Shown: positions 6,199 to 14,083 of the stretch, piece after piece
Numbering within the stretch: position 1 is the first letter of the stretch
Layout of the letters: every line of letters starts with the position of its first letter
Source: Reyranella sp.
GTDB taxonomy: Bacteria > Pseudomonadota > Alphaproteobacteria > Reyranellales > Reyranellaceae
Direction of reading: 5' to 3'
Length of the DNA stretch: 32,825 bases
Assembly: GCA_030684475.1 (NCBI GenBank)
Contig: JAUXWB010000334.1
Span: 1-32,825 of the forward strand
Made by a program: the position numbers and the translations under genes
Notes under the pieces: generated by a model
What the model was told of the DNA's origin: nothing
What the model saw: the letters and a program-made list of their open reading frames with translations, nothing else
Databases searched by the model: none

Positions 6199-8715
6199 CT
6201 AGGACGCGGCCTGGCCCTCGTTCTCGGCAACGCGGCGTGCCGCCACCTCTTCGACTGCGGCACGCACTTCGGGACGGCTGCCTAGCAGCCTGTTGAAGTC
6301 CCTCCTGTAGAGAACCAGCAGATGGCAGTAGCCGTTGGCGACGACGTCGGCCATGCGCGGCTGCGAGCTCAGCAGGCCCATCTCGCCGAAGAAGTCCCCT
6401 TCCTTCAACGTCACTGTCACGGTGCGGGTGTGTACCGTGACCTCTCCGGCCGCAACGAAGTACATGGCGTCAGGTGGGCCACCAACCTTGATGATCTTCT
6501 CCCCCGGCAGCGCCACGACGGCGCGCAGGCGCTTGCTCACCTCGACGATGGTGCCGCGGTCGAGCGCCGAGAACAGCGACACGCGGCCGATCATGGCGGC
6601 CAGCTCGAGGCCGAGGTCGAGCGGCGGCCGCTGGCTGATGGCGCCGCGGCGCTCGGCGAGCTTGTCGCGGAGGTCGTTGTAGACCTCACGGTTGATGATG
6701 CCCTCGCGCAGGCGCCGGGCATACTCGGCCGCTTCGAAGCGAATTGCCGCCCGTTCGAGCTGCCGGGCTTCGATCGACTCCGCGTAGCCCGGATACTGAA
6801 GCGACAGGGCGCGCAACGCGCCGTCGACCGCGGTCTGACGGTTGCCGATCAGGGCCGCCAGGAGCACCTCGGCGTCCGATCCAAGCAGGTCGGCGATCGA
6901 ACTGACGTTGAAGGCCGCCAGTTCGCCGAGAACGCTTCGCGAGACCATGAGGATCTCGAAGCGGTCGGCCAGGCGTTCCGTCACCATGCCCTCGAGGCCG
7001 AAACGCCTGTGCAGCCACAAGGCGAGCCGGAAGCCGAGATCTGGACGGGAAATCTCCTCCAGCCATTCCTCATAGCCTTCGACGCCGCGGTCCCGGACCG
7101 TGTCGATCAACCGGTCGGCACGCGCCGCAAGCACGGCCACCATGCGCCGGGACAGGATCTGCTGTTCGAAGAGTTCGAGGTAGAGCTCCTTCTCGCGGGT
7201 GCAGAGCGTCACGAGGCCGATCTTGACGCGCTCGTCGAGATCGAGCGCGAGATCGTCGGGCACGGACTCGACTTCGGCGTCGCCGGCAGACGCCGGATCG
7301 ACGTCGATCCCCTCGATGCGCTCGTTGTGCTGCCGCATGATCTGCTGCAGGTGGCGGGCGACGTTGACCCGCGACAGCGCGAGCACGCGATCGCGTAACG
7401 CCAGTTCGAGGCGGCTGAGCTTGTCGAGACCGAGCAGCTGCATGACCAGGCCGAGCGTCGTGGCATTCACGAACAGGGTGACCAGCACGAACAGCACGGC
7501 GGAAATCGCGATGAACTGGCGCACCTCCTCCGGCAGCCGCTGGTCGCCGGCCGCGACCAGCGCCAGCACGATGGTCACCGCACCGCGCAGACCGCCCCAG
7601 ACGAGGATCGCCTTGTATCGCTTGTCGACGGGCTGGACGAGCTTGGCGGCCTCCAGCACGGGCAGCATGCCGAACACGACAAGGGCGCGCGCCGAGAAGG
7701 CGCCCACGGTCACGGCGACCACGCCCCAGACATAGAGCCAGGTGATCTGCAACAGCACTTTGGCCGCCAGCATCGAGGCCAGCACGAAGATGAGGCAGTT
7801 CGCCCAGAACTCGAGCTGCACCCAGACCTGGCGCAGCGCGATCCACTGGCGCGGGTGGAGATGCGTGGGTCCGTAGGCCGCCACCGTGAGCGCCGCCATG
7901 ACGACCGAGACGACGCCGGAAACGTGGAAATACATGTCGGCCAGGACGAAGGAGAGGTAGGTCAGGCTCACCGTCACGGACGCGATGGCGGCGTCCGACT
8001 CGCCGAGCCGCGGCAGGATCAACATCGCGCCACGGGCCATGACGAAGCCCAGCAGCAGCCCGCCGAAGAATTCGCGCAGGAAGACGCCGACCGCGGCCAT
8101 CGGATCACTCTCCACGGCGCCCAAGGGATCGCCGATCGACCGCGATGCAATGATGCCGATGAAGAGGCCGAACGCGGCGATGGCGACAGCGTCGTTCAGG
8201 AGCGACTCGCCCTCGGCGAGGATCGACAACCGCTTGGGTGCACCGACATCGCGGAAGATGCCGATGACCGCCGCCGGGTCGGTCGTCGAGACGACCGCCC
8301 CCAGCAACAGGCAGACCGCGAGGTCGATGCCGGTGGCGAGATGCACGACGCCGGCCACACAGGCGATGCACACGAGCACGGCCACGATGGCGAGCAGCAA
8401 TACCGCCGAGATCTCGTCCATCAGGCGCCGCACGTCGATGGTCAGGCCGGCGGTGAACAGCAGGGGCGGCAGGAACAGCGGCAGAAACACATCGGTGCCG
8501 ACCTCGAGCTTGTCGAGGCCGACGAAGGCGTCGCTCAGCGCTCCGAGCTTGATGTCGCCGGCAATGATCCACGATCCGAGAAAACCCAGGCTCATGCCGG
8601 CGATGGCCAGCAGGACGGTGTGCGGCAACCTGAACCTCTCGGCCAGCGGCACGAGCACGCTGACCACCAGCAGCACCATCGCAATCGCCAGGAGGGCGTA
8701 GATCGTATCGGTCAC
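6199..8715 (-). CDS. CPA1-family Na+(K+)/H+ antiporter with C-terminal cyclic-nucleotide-binding domain
   Basis: An 838-residue protein. About 420 N-terminal residues contain 12 or so membrane helices of the monovalent cation:proton antiporter-1 type. They carry the core motifs TDPAAV near 145-150 and EGESLLNDA near 168-176, where the Asn-Asp pair belongs to the ion-binding site. A long soluble helical region follows. A cyclic-nucleotide-binding-type beta-roll occupies about residues 705-815, with the phosphate-cassette pattern FGEMGLLSSQPRMADV near 773-788; the key Glu and Arg are kept. It should exchange Na+ or K+ for protons at the inner membrane, with transport gated by the cytoplasmic domain. 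The start is GTG, with GGAG 12 bases upstream. Whether the ligand is cAMP, cGMP, c-di-nucleotide or nothing cannot be read from the sequence. Confidence 0.9.
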   Translation of the reverse strand: MTDTIYALLAIAMVLLVVSVLVPLAERFRLPHTVLLAIAGMSLGFLGSWIIAGDIKLGALSDAFVGLDKLEVGTDVFLPLFLPPLLFTAGLTIDVRRLMDEISAVLLLAIVAVLVCIACVAGVVHLATGIDLAVCLLLGAVVSTTDPAAVIGIFRDVGAPKRLSILAEGESLLNDAVAIAAFGLFIGIIASRSIGDPLGAVESDPMAAVGVFLREFFGGLLLGFVMARGAMLILPRLGESDAAIASVTVSLTYLSFVLADMYFHVSGVVSVVMAALTVAAYGPTHLHPRQWIALRQVWVQLEFWANCLIFVLASMLAAKVLLQITWLYVWGVVAVTVGAFSARALVVFGMLPVLEAAKLVQPVDKRYKAILVWGGLRGAVTIVLALVAAGDQRLPEEVRQFIAISAVLFVLVTLFVNATTLGLVMQLLGLDKLSRLELALRDRVLALSRVNVARHLQQIMRQHNERIEGIDVDPASAGDAEVESVPDDLALDLDERVKIGLVTLCTREKELYLELFEQQILSRRMVAVLAARADRLIDTVRDRGVEGYEEWLEEISRPDLGFRLALWLHRRFGLEGMVTERLADRFEILMVSRSVLGELAAFNVSSIADLLGSDAEVLLAALIGNRQTAVDGALRALSLQYPGYAESIEARQLERAAIRFEAAEYARRLREGIINREVYNDLRDKLAERRGAISQRPPLDLGLELAAMIGRVSLFSALDRGTIVEVSKRLRAVVALPGEKIIKVGGPPDAMYFVAAGEVTVHTRTVTVTLKEGDFFGEMGLLSSQPRMADVVANGYCHLLVLYRRDFNRLLGSRPEVRAAVEEVAARRVAENEGQAAS

Positions 8716-8745
8716 TCGGCCAACTTACTCCGGTTGCAGCCCGTG

Positions 8746-8774
8746 TCGACCCGGACCGGCGACCGCCTTATAAC
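8746..8774 (+). promoter_or_regulatory. Candidate promoter for a leaderless alpha/beta-hydrolase transcript
   Basis: TCGACC (8746-8751, four of six matches to TTGACA), a 17-base spacer and TATAAC (8769-8774, five of six matches to TATAAT) lie in the 66-bp gap between the divergent antiporter and hydrolase genes. Seven bases separate the -10 from the ATG at 8782, and no Shine-Dalgarno sequence is present. The start point would therefore fall on the ATG. The hexamers are seen; function is inferred. Confidence 0.4.
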
Positions 8775-8781
8775 CTTGGCC

Positions 8782-9549
8782 ATGGCCCGACTGGCAGTCC
8801 TGATTCACGGCATGTGGGGAACCGCCGACGTCTGGCGGAACTGGCGTCCGTTCCTCGAGACACGCGGATGGCAGACGATCGCCCCTTTCCTGCGCCACCA
8901 CGATGCGCCACCGGACGCTCCGCCGCCCGCGCTCGGCACGACGAGCCTGCACGACTACGTCGCCGATCTCGAGGCGAGCCTGCAGGCCCTGCCCGAGAAG
9001 CCTGTCGTCATCGGTCACTCGATGGGAGGTCTCATCGCCCTGTTGCTCTGCGCCAAGGGCCTGGCCAAGGCCGGCGTGCTGTTGACCCCCGCCCCGCCCG
9101 CCGGCGTGATCGCCCTCCGGCCATCCAACCTGCTCGCCTTCGCGCGCATCCAGGTGCGTTGGGGCTGGTGGCGCAAACCACACCGGGCGACCCTCGCCGA
9201 GGCGCTGTCGCACACCTTCAACACGACCGACCCGCGCGACGGCACGGAAATCCACGCCTCGTTCGTGCACGACTCGGGCCGCGCCCTCTTCGAGATCGCC
9301 CTGCCCTGGCTCGATGGTACGAACGCCGCGACCGTCGATCCACGCCGGGTAACCGTGCCACTGCTGTTCGTCGCGGCCGAAAAAGACAAGCTCACCCCGC
9401 CCGACGTCGTGCGCCGCGCGGCGCGCCGGTTCGCGCACGTGTCGGACTACGTCGAGTACAAGGGCCAGGGCCATTGGGTCCCAGGCCAGCCGGGCTGGGA
9501 TCGCATCGCCGACGAGACGGCGACCTGGCTGGACACCAAGACCGGCTGA
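8782..9549 (+). CDS. Alpha/beta-hydrolase fold protein
   Basis: A 255-residue cytoplasmic alpha/beta hydrolase. The oxyanion-hole segment LIHGMWGTADVW is at residues 7-18. The nucleophile elbow GHSMGG lies near residue 78, the acid is probably in AAEKDKLTPPDVV, and the catalytic His is in GQGHWVPGQPGW close to the C-terminus. The frame stays open far upstream as the antisense of the antiporter gene. The ATG at 8782 was chosen because the fold's first strand begins directly after it. One base separates its stop from the ruvX start, so the two are probably co-transcribed. The substrate is unknown; such proteins are usually esterases or lipases of small molecules. Confidence 0.85.
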   Translation: MARLAVLIHGMWGTADVWRNWRPFLETRGWQTIAPFLRHHDAPPDAPPPALGTTSLHDYVADLEASLQALPEKPVVIGHSMGGLIALLLCAKGLAKAGVLLTPAPPAGVIALRPSNLLAFARIQVRWGWWRKPHRATLAEALSHTFNTTDPRDGTEIHASFVHDSGRALFEIALPWLDGTNAATVDPRRVTVPLLFVAAEKDKLTPPDVVRRAARRFAHVSDYVEYKGQGHWVPGQPGWDRIADETATWLDTKTG

Positions 9550-9550
9550 C

Positions 9551-10030
9551 ATGGCAATCGTGGAATTCGCCGACCTGAAGGCGCTGCTGGTCCGCGACGG
9601 ACGTTTGATGGCGCTCGACGTCGGCAGCAAGACCATCGGCGTCGCCACGTCGGACGCCTTGCGCATGCTCGCCACGCCGCTCACCACGATCAAGCGCCGC
9701 AAGCTCGCGGCCGATCTGGCGGCGCTGGCCGACTTGGCGAAGAGGCACGAGATCAAGGCGCTTGCGATCGGGCTGCCGCTCAACATGGACGGCACCGAAG
9801 GGCCACGCTGCCAGTCGGTCCGACAGTTTGCTGCCAATATCACGGCCCACGCGCCACCCCCGCTCGCCGCGCTGCCCGTCGTGCTGCAGGACGAGCGGAT
9901 GAGCACGGCTGCCGTCACCCGCGGCATGATCGACGACTACGACATGAGCCGCGCCAAGCGCGCCGAACGCGTCGATGCGGCGGCGGCGGCCTGGATCCTG
10001 GAATCGGCCCTCGCGCGACTGCGCCCGTAA
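9551..10030 (+). CDS. ruvX: Putative pre-16S rRNA nuclease / Holliday-junction resolvase-like RuvX (YqgF)
   Basis: A 159-residue RNase H-fold protein of the YqgF/RuvX family, linked to 16S rRNA 5' maturation and, in older annotation, to Holliday-junction resolution. Family motifs are LMALDVGSKTIGVATSDAL (residues 18-36, with the first catalytic Asp), ALAIGLPLNMDGTEG, and QDERMSTAAV with the conserved DER. A late Asp lies in ERVDAAAAAWIL. The gene follows the hydrolase by one base and ends convergently with the di-heme peroxidase gene only six bases away, with no terminator between them. The symbol is given for the family; the exact cellular role of the alphaproteobacterial protein is not tested here. 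Confidence 0.92.
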   Translation: MAIVEFADLKALLVRDGRLMALDVGSKTIGVATSDALRMLATPLTTIKRRKLAADLAALADLAKRHEIKALAIGLPLNMDGTEGPRCQSVRQFAANITAHAPPPLAALPVVLQDERMSTAAVTRGMIDDYDMSRAKRAERVDAAAAAWILESALARLRP

Positions 10031-10036
10031 TAAGGA

Positions 10037-11209
10037 CTAGGGGCAGAGCGGCGGCGGCGCCGGGCGTGGCGGTGGATCGGCATCGAGCGAGCGCAGGAAG
10101 GCCACCAGGTCGGTGCGCTGTTGCGGCGAGAGACCCAGCGGACGAACCAGCGGCGTGCCGTCGCTGTGCAGGCGGTCCGGATTCACTTCGGAATAGTGGC
10201 GCACGACCTCCTCCAGCGTGGCGACGCTGCCGTCGTGCATGTAGGCAGCGGCGCGGCCGACCTGACGCAGGCTGGGGACGCGAAACTCGCCGAAATTGCT
10301 GTGCAGGCGCTGGACGTGGCGCGTCCGCGCGGCATTCGCACCCGACATATCGTCGTTGTAGCGGCCGAGCAGATTGAAGGGACTGTCGGCCAACCTGGCC
10401 AGCCCGCCGAGGCGTCCGGAGTCGACCTCGCCCGGCCGCACGAAGAAGCCGATGCCGACATCGCCGAACTCGCCGTTGGTGAAACGTGGCCCGAAGTGGC
10501 AGGTGTCGCAGTTGCCGGCGCCGATGAACAGTTTGAGACCGCGCTGCTCGGGCAACGGATAGCGCGCCGCGTCGCCGAGATCGCCGGCGACCAGCGCATC
10601 GCGGAAGGCGTCGAAGCTGGTGCGCGGACTGACCAGGGTCGCCTGAAAGGCAGCCAGCGCCTTCGCGGCGTCGACCAGCAGCCGCTCGTCGTCTGTGCCG
10701 ACCGTGGCGCCGAATGCCCGTTGGTAACCACAGGCGAGGTCCTTGTCGCCACGCAGCAGACGGCCGACTTCGGCGGCGCTGCCGGCCATCTCCCGCGGAT
10801 CGAGGATCGGCCGGATGGACTGCGCCCAGAGCGAATCCCCCGCCCCGTCCCAGCCGAACCAATGGCTGTAGCCCACGTTCCACAGCGTGGGCGTGCGGCG
10901 GTCGAGAGCAACCGTGCCAACCCCCTTCGCGCGGCCGTCGCCCCAGTCGCGTCCGGCCTGGTGACACGTGGCGCAGCTCATCCGGCGACTGCCGGACAGT
11001 CGCGGGTCGTTGAAGAGATGTTCGCCAAGCACGATGCCGGCCGGCGCGCCGGAAACGCGGTTCGAGGGATCGCGCACCGGCGACGGCGGCCATGGCCCGT
11101 GCCGGCCGATGGCCCGTATCTCGTCAGCCGACCAGTCGAGCAGTTCCTGCGCCAGAGCCGGCGGCGCGAACGCCGCCAGCAGCATCAGCGGCAGAAGAAG
11201 TCGCCTCAC
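10037..11209 (-). CDS. Di-heme cytochrome c peroxidase / MauG-like enzyme, exported
   Basis: A 390-residue periplasmic protein. A signal peptide (RRLLLPLMLLAAFAPPALA-QE) is followed by two c-type heme sites, CATCH at 79-83 and CDTCH at 234-238, in the spacing of bacterial di-heme peroxidases and MauG. Other family marks are GEHLFNDPRLSGSRRMSCATCH, RRTPTLWNVGY, GNCDTCHFGPRFTNGEF, the loop YMHDGSVATLEEVVRHY and the ending LVAFLRSLDAD. The start is GTG at 11209, overlapping the upstream stop as GTGA, so translation is coupled to the YtkA-like gene. It may reduce peroxide with c-type cytochrome electrons or, like MauG/MbnH, oxidise a partner protein. The gene order favours considering the second possibility, but the sequence does not decide. 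Confidence 0.88.
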   Translation of the reverse strand: MRRLLLPLMLLAAFAPPALAQELLDWSADEIRAIGRHGPWPPSPVRDPSNRVSGAPAGIVLGEHLFNDPRLSGSRRMSCATCHQAGRDWGDGRAKGVGTVALDRRTPTLWNVGYSHWFGWDGAGDSLWAQSIRPILDPREMAGSAAEVGRLLRGDKDLACGYQRAFGATVGTDDERLLVDAAKALAAFQATLVSPRTSFDAFRDALVAGDLGDAARYPLPEQRGLKLFIGAGNCDTCHFGPRFTNGEFGDVGIGFFVRPGEVDSGRLGGLARLADSPFNLLGRYNDDMSGANAARTRHVQRLHSNFGEFRVPSLRQVGRAAAYMHDGSVATLEEVVRHYSEVNPDRLHSDGTPLVRPLGLSPQQRTDLVAFLRSLDADPPPRPAPPPLCP

Positions 11210-11607
11210 TTGAGGATGAAATCGTGCGTCAGGCGTTCGCTTTCCTCGCCCGCTCGCACGTCGATGGAGAGTTCCCAGCGCCCCGGCATATGAAAGACCA
11301 GACCATCGACGCGATAGCGTCCGTCCACGCCGGCGACGATGGTCGGCCGGTAGTTCATGCCATGGCGATGCTCCGGCATCTGGGCATCGACCGCCACGAG
11401 CTCGGCCGGACGGTCCAATTTGGTGCAGACGTTGAACAGGAGGGAAAACGGCTGGCCGACCTCGATCCGCAGAGGCTCGGGGCGGAAGGCGATCATGTAG
11501 TGATCGGAGAAGACCACCCAGCCGGTTCCACGTCCCAGATCGAGCGGACAATTCGCCCAGGCGGCGTTCGCGAACAGAAAGGCAAGCGACGCCGCGAGGA
11601 ATCTCAT
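11206..11607 (-). CDS. Exported YtkA-like domain protein
   Basis: A 133-residue protein with a clear signal peptide (MRFLAASLAFLFANAAWA), so it is periplasmic. The mature part is one beta-sandwich-like domain with the YtkA-like pattern: Asp-Ala-Gln-MPEHRHGMNYRP, then G.YRVDGLVFHMPGRWELSIDV and a final THDFILK. The cluster of His and Met in PEHRHGM resembles copper-handling segments, but metal binding is not shown. Two Cys are present, one right after the signal peptide and one mid-domain. Both ends overlap neighbours by four bases (ATGA upstream, GTGA downstream), so it sits tightly between the amidohydrolase and di-heme enzyme genes and is a natural candidate partner of the latter. Confidence 0.75.
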   Translation of the reverse strand: MRFLAASLAFLFANAAWANCPLDLGRGTGWVVFSDHYMIAFRPEPLRIEVGQPFSLLFNVCTKLDRPAELVAVDAQMPEHRHGMNYRPTIVAGVDGRYRVDGLVFHMPGRWELSIDVRAGEESERLTHDFILK

Positions 11608-12416
11608 GGAGCGCCGCCGAACAATCGATCCCCGTTCTCGTAGGCGATCTTCCGGGCGACGTCCGGCGGCAGATCGGCAAGCCAGGCGCGCGACCAGCGC
11701 GCATGTTCGACGACGTAGTGCCAGCGCTCCGGAGTGAAGGTGTCGGTGCCGACCACGAACCGGTCGGGAAATTCGAGGAACGCCTCGCGCCAGCCCGGCG
11801 ATACCTTGCCGTTGGAGGCGTGCGCAGTGAGGAACGCCAGGTCGCACGTGAGCCTGGGATAGCGGCGCAGCATCTCGCGCACCTTCTCGGGACGCTCGAA
11901 GCCGGAATGGGCCCACAACACCTTGGCGTCCGGATCCTGCTGGAAGTGACGCACGACGGCGTCGGCATCGGAATGGGAGTGAAGGTACAAGCCGTATTTC
12001 TTCGCGAGCTGGACGACCCCGCGCATGTTGGGCAGATCGGCGTCGGCGCCGAAGATGTGGAACTCGCCGATGGCGACATATTTGAGCCGGGCGAGAAGAT
12101 CCTCGAGGAACGGCAGAACCGTCGGATCCTTCGCCCAGGTCGAGAGCTGGCCGCGCGAGCGGTAGGGCCGCAGCGCGGGCACGATCACCTCGGGCGCCAC
12201 GTCCTGCAGCATCCTGGTGCCCTCGTTGTTCGAACTCGACACCATGGCGCGCTTGACGCCCGCCTTCTTCAGGATCTCCACGACTTCCTTCGGTGGCACC
12301 ACCGTCCAGGCATCGTGGCTGTAGTGCATGTGTGCGTCGAAGATCGGCAGTTCCTGGTCGGCGTGGGCCGTTCCCGCCGCGGCGACCAGGAACAGGCAGA
12401 CAAGGCCAATGCGCAT
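11604..12416 (-). CDS. Exported amidohydrolase-family (TIM-barrel) metal hydrolase
   Basis: A 270-residue protein with a signal peptide (MRIGLVCLFLVAAAGTAHA), indicating a periplasmic place. The mature part has the amidohydrolase-2 type TIM-barrel layout: DAHMHYSH at residues 27-34 (the D-x-H-x-H metal motif), GEFHIFG, a histidine strand LYLHSHSDAD, VLWAHSGFERP and VGTDTFTP carrying the final Asp. AAGGAA seven bases before the ATG at 12416 supports this start over upstream in-frame codons. It is the second gene of a tight four-gene minus-strand unit, 11 bases after the 2OG oxygenase gene and overlapping the YtkA-like gene by ATGA. Exported members of this family are less usual than cytoplasmic ones. 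The substrate is not predictable. Confidence 0.82.
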   Translation of the reverse strand: MRIGLVCLFLVAAAGTAHADQELPIFDAHMHYSHDAWTVVPPKEVVEILKKAGVKRAMVSSSNNEGTRMLQDVAPEVIVPALRPYRSRGQLSTWAKDPTVLPFLEDLLARLKYVAIGEFHIFGADADLPNMRGVVQLAKKYGLYLHSHSDADAVVRHFQQDPDAKVLWAHSGFERPEKVREMLRRYPRLTCDLAFLTAHASNGKVSPGWREAFLEFPDRFVVGTDTFTPERWHYVVEHARWSRAWLADLPPDVARKIAYENGDRLFGGAP

Positions 12417-12427
12417 GCGGTGTTCCT

Positions 12428-13075
12428 TCAACGGCGGGTCCCGGGGATCACGGTCTTGGCGGTCCAAGCATAGTTGAAGCTAACCGAGATGCGCTCGCCG
12501 GAGAAGCGCGCGGGCGGCACCTCATGGCGCAACCAGCTCTCGAACAGCACCAGGTCGCCCGCCTTCGCCGGCACATCGACGAAGGTGCGGAAGCGCTCGG
12601 GCGCCTTGGCGCGGCGGGGCGGCGTCGCCATCTGGCGCGACAGCCGCGGATCCTCGAATTTGAGGGCTCCTGCCCCCTTGGGAACTTCGGCGTAGTAAGT
12701 GCCGCTGATGAACGACGTCGGGTGCAGGTGCATCGAATGCACCACGCCCGCCGGCATGACGTTCGCCCAGCAGTCGGTCATGGCGACGGTCCGGCCGCCG
12801 AGATCGTAATGCAGGCTGCGCACGAAGCGTTTCACCACCGGATCGATGCGCCGGCGCAGCCGCTCGAACAGCGACGAGACGAGGTGCAGGCGGTCGAGCG
12901 ACCCGTAGGACGTGTAGCCCCCCAGGTAATGCCGCGCCGACCAGCGCCGGCCCGCTGCGTCGGACGCGGCAAGGGAGGCACATTCGTCCGCCAGACTCCG
13001 GTTGAAGGCAGGCCAGCCCGGCCGGACCAGGGACTCGTGGAGAATTAGTGTCGGAAAAAGAGCACGGATCGCCAT
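12428..13075 (-). CDS. Putative 2OG-Fe(II) oxygenase (TIGR02466-type)
   Basis: A 215-residue protein beginning AIRALFPTLILHESL, a start typical of the TIGR02466 family of putative 2-oxoglutarate/Fe(II) oxygenases. The core double-stranded beta-helix shows HSMHLHPTSFISGTYY (His116/His118), FEDPR with Asp142, AGDLVLFESWLRHEVPP with the distal His184, and GERISVSFNYAW with Arg195 for the 2OG carboxylate. No signal peptide is seen, so it is cytoplasmic, unlike the three genes after it. An upstream ATG at 13093 is also in frame; 13075 was chosen for the family N-terminus. It heads a minus-strand unit and is divergent from the PhyH gene, 44 bases apart. The substrate of the family is unknown to me. 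Confidence 0.8.
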   Translation of the reverse strand: MAIRALFPTLILHESLVRPGWPAFNRSLADECASLAASDAAGRRWSARHYLGGYTSYGSLDRLHLVSSLFERLRRRIDPVVKRFVRSLHYDLGGRTVAMTDCWANVMPAGVVHSMHLHPTSFISGTYYAEVPKGAGALKFEDPRLSRQMATPPRRAKAPERFRTFVDVPAKAGDLVLFESWLRHEVPPARFSGERISVSFNYAWTAKTVIPGTRR

Positions 13076-13119
13076 ACCGTGATTATCCGTCATGCCGGTC
13101 GGTCGTGCTATTGTTTCGC
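13076..13119. promoter_or_regulatory. 44-bp divergent promoter region between two dioxygenase genes
   Basis: The gap must carry the start signals for both arms. On the plus strand TATTGT (13109-13114) lies five bases before the PhyH ATG. On the minus strand GATAAT (13087-13082) lies six bases before the TIGR02466-type ATG. Neither gene has a Shine-Dalgarno sequence, so both look leaderless. The -35 regions would overlap the other promoter's -10, and no good -35 match is visible on either side, which suggests that an activator is needed or that the two arms exclude each other. Confidence 0.35.
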
Positions 13120-14010
13120 ATGCTCTCCGAGACACAGATCGAGACCTATCGCCGTGACGGCTATCTGGTGATCCCGCACCTGATCGAGGGTGCTCAGCTC
13201 GCCGACCTGCGGGCGCTCACCGACCGCATCGTCGCCGAGGCTCACGGCGTGGCGGCCAACGACGAGCTCTATGACCTGGAGCCCGGCCACAGCGCCGCCC
13301 TACCCCGCGTGCGGCGGCTGAAGCCGGCGATCTTCAAGCGCTACGCGTTCTTCCACGATCTTGTGCGCGATCCCAAGATCACGGCCATTCTCGCCCAGCT
13401 GATCGGGCCCGCGATCCGCCACTACGGCGGCAAGCTCAACATGAAGTCGGCGGGCTACGGCTCGCCGGTGGAATGGCATCAGGACTGGGCCTTCTATCCG
13501 CACACCAACGACGACGTGCTGGCCACCGGCATCTATCTCGACGACTGCGATCTCGGGAACGGACCGCTGCTGGCGCTGCCGGGCACGCACCTCGGTCCGA
13601 CCTACGACCACCATGCCAACGGACGTTTCTGCGGCGCCATGGACCCCGAGGCCTGTGATCTCGATTTCTCCAAGGCCGTGCCCCTGATGGGCCCGGCCGG
13701 TTCGATGACGATCCATCATGCCCGCCTCGTCCATGGCTCGGCGCTCAACACCTCCAACCGGCCGCGCCGCCTGCTGCTCCACGAGTACACGGCGGCCGAC
13801 GCCTGGCCGTTGATGGGCGTGGCCGACTTCGACGAATTCAACAGCCGACTGGTGCAGGGCGGGCCGAACGTCGAGCCGCGCGTCCGCGCCGCGCCTGTCC
13901 GCATGCCCCTGCCCGCCGCAGACCACCAGGGCTCGATCTACGAGAACCAGCGCGGCGCCCGCCGGCACTTCTTCGCAACCCACGAGGAGCGCGCCGGCCA
14001 TGCCGACTAG
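13120..14010 (+). CDS. Phytanoyl-CoA dioxygenase (PhyH) family protein
   Basis: A 296-residue Fe(II)/2-oxoglutarate-dependent dioxygenase of the PhyH family, which hydroxylates a small organic substrate in the cytoplasm. The iron ligands are His120 and Asp122 in VEWHQDWAFYPH and His205 in HGSALNTSN. Arg216 just after them (RPRRLLL) fits the 2OG anchor. Between them are TGIYLDDCDLGNGPLLALPG and a GSMTIHHARLVHGS strand, as expected. The start at 13120 was chosen because SETQIETYRRDGYLVIPHLI is the usual PhyH N-terminus; the open frame extends back into the divergent gene. The substrate is unknown. The neighbouring cytochrome b561 and YceI genes follow on the same strand. Confidence 0.9.
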   Translation: MLSETQIETYRRDGYLVIPHLIEGAQLADLRALTDRIVAEAHGVAANDELYDLEPGHSAALPRVRRLKPAIFKRYAFFHDLVRDPKITAILAQLIGPAIRHYGGKLNMKSAGYGSPVEWHQDWAFYPHTNDDVLATGIYLDDCDLGNGPLLALPGTHLGPTYDHHANGRFCGAMDPEACDLDFSKAVPLMGPAGSMTIHHARLVHGSALNTSNRPRRLLLHEYTAADAWPLMGVADFDEFNSRLVQGGPNVEPRVRAAPVRMPLPAADHQGSIYENQRGARRHFFATHEERAGHAD

Positions 14011-14074
14011 ACCTGGACGCAGGAAACTCTTCGCCGCCGGAGCGGCCAGCATCGTCGCCGACGCCCGGCGCTGA
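14000..14074 (+). CDS. 24-codon ORF resembling the start of a Tat signal peptide
   Basis: An ATG overlapping the end of the PhyH gene opens a 24-codon frame whose product contains GRRKLFAAGAASIVA, that is a twin arginine followed by a short hydrophobic run. It then ends at TGA 10 bases before the cytochrome b561 start. No mature protein follows. It could be a vestige of a lost exported protein, a small coupling ORF between the two genes, or chance in GC-rich DNA. I cannot choose, and rate it as weak. Confidence 0.2.
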   Translation: MPTRPGRRKLFAAGAASIVADARR

Positions 14075-14083
14075 GAGCGGGAG

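Noticed and set aside
4323..6296. 657-codon open frame on the plus strand
   Set aside because: Antisense of gatA and gatC, low-complexity Arg/Gly/His composition, no motif or ribosome-binding site.
7855..8781. Long N-terminal extension of the alpha/beta hydrolase frame
   Set aside because: The extension is antisense of the antiporter and reads as Asp/His/Gln/Arg-rich text. The fold begins just after the ATG at 8782.
11210..12079. Upstream extension of the di-heme peroxidase frame as one 680-residue fusion
   Set aside because: The extension runs out of frame through the YtkA-like and amidohydrolase genes. The GTG at 11209 with a clean signal peptide is the real start.
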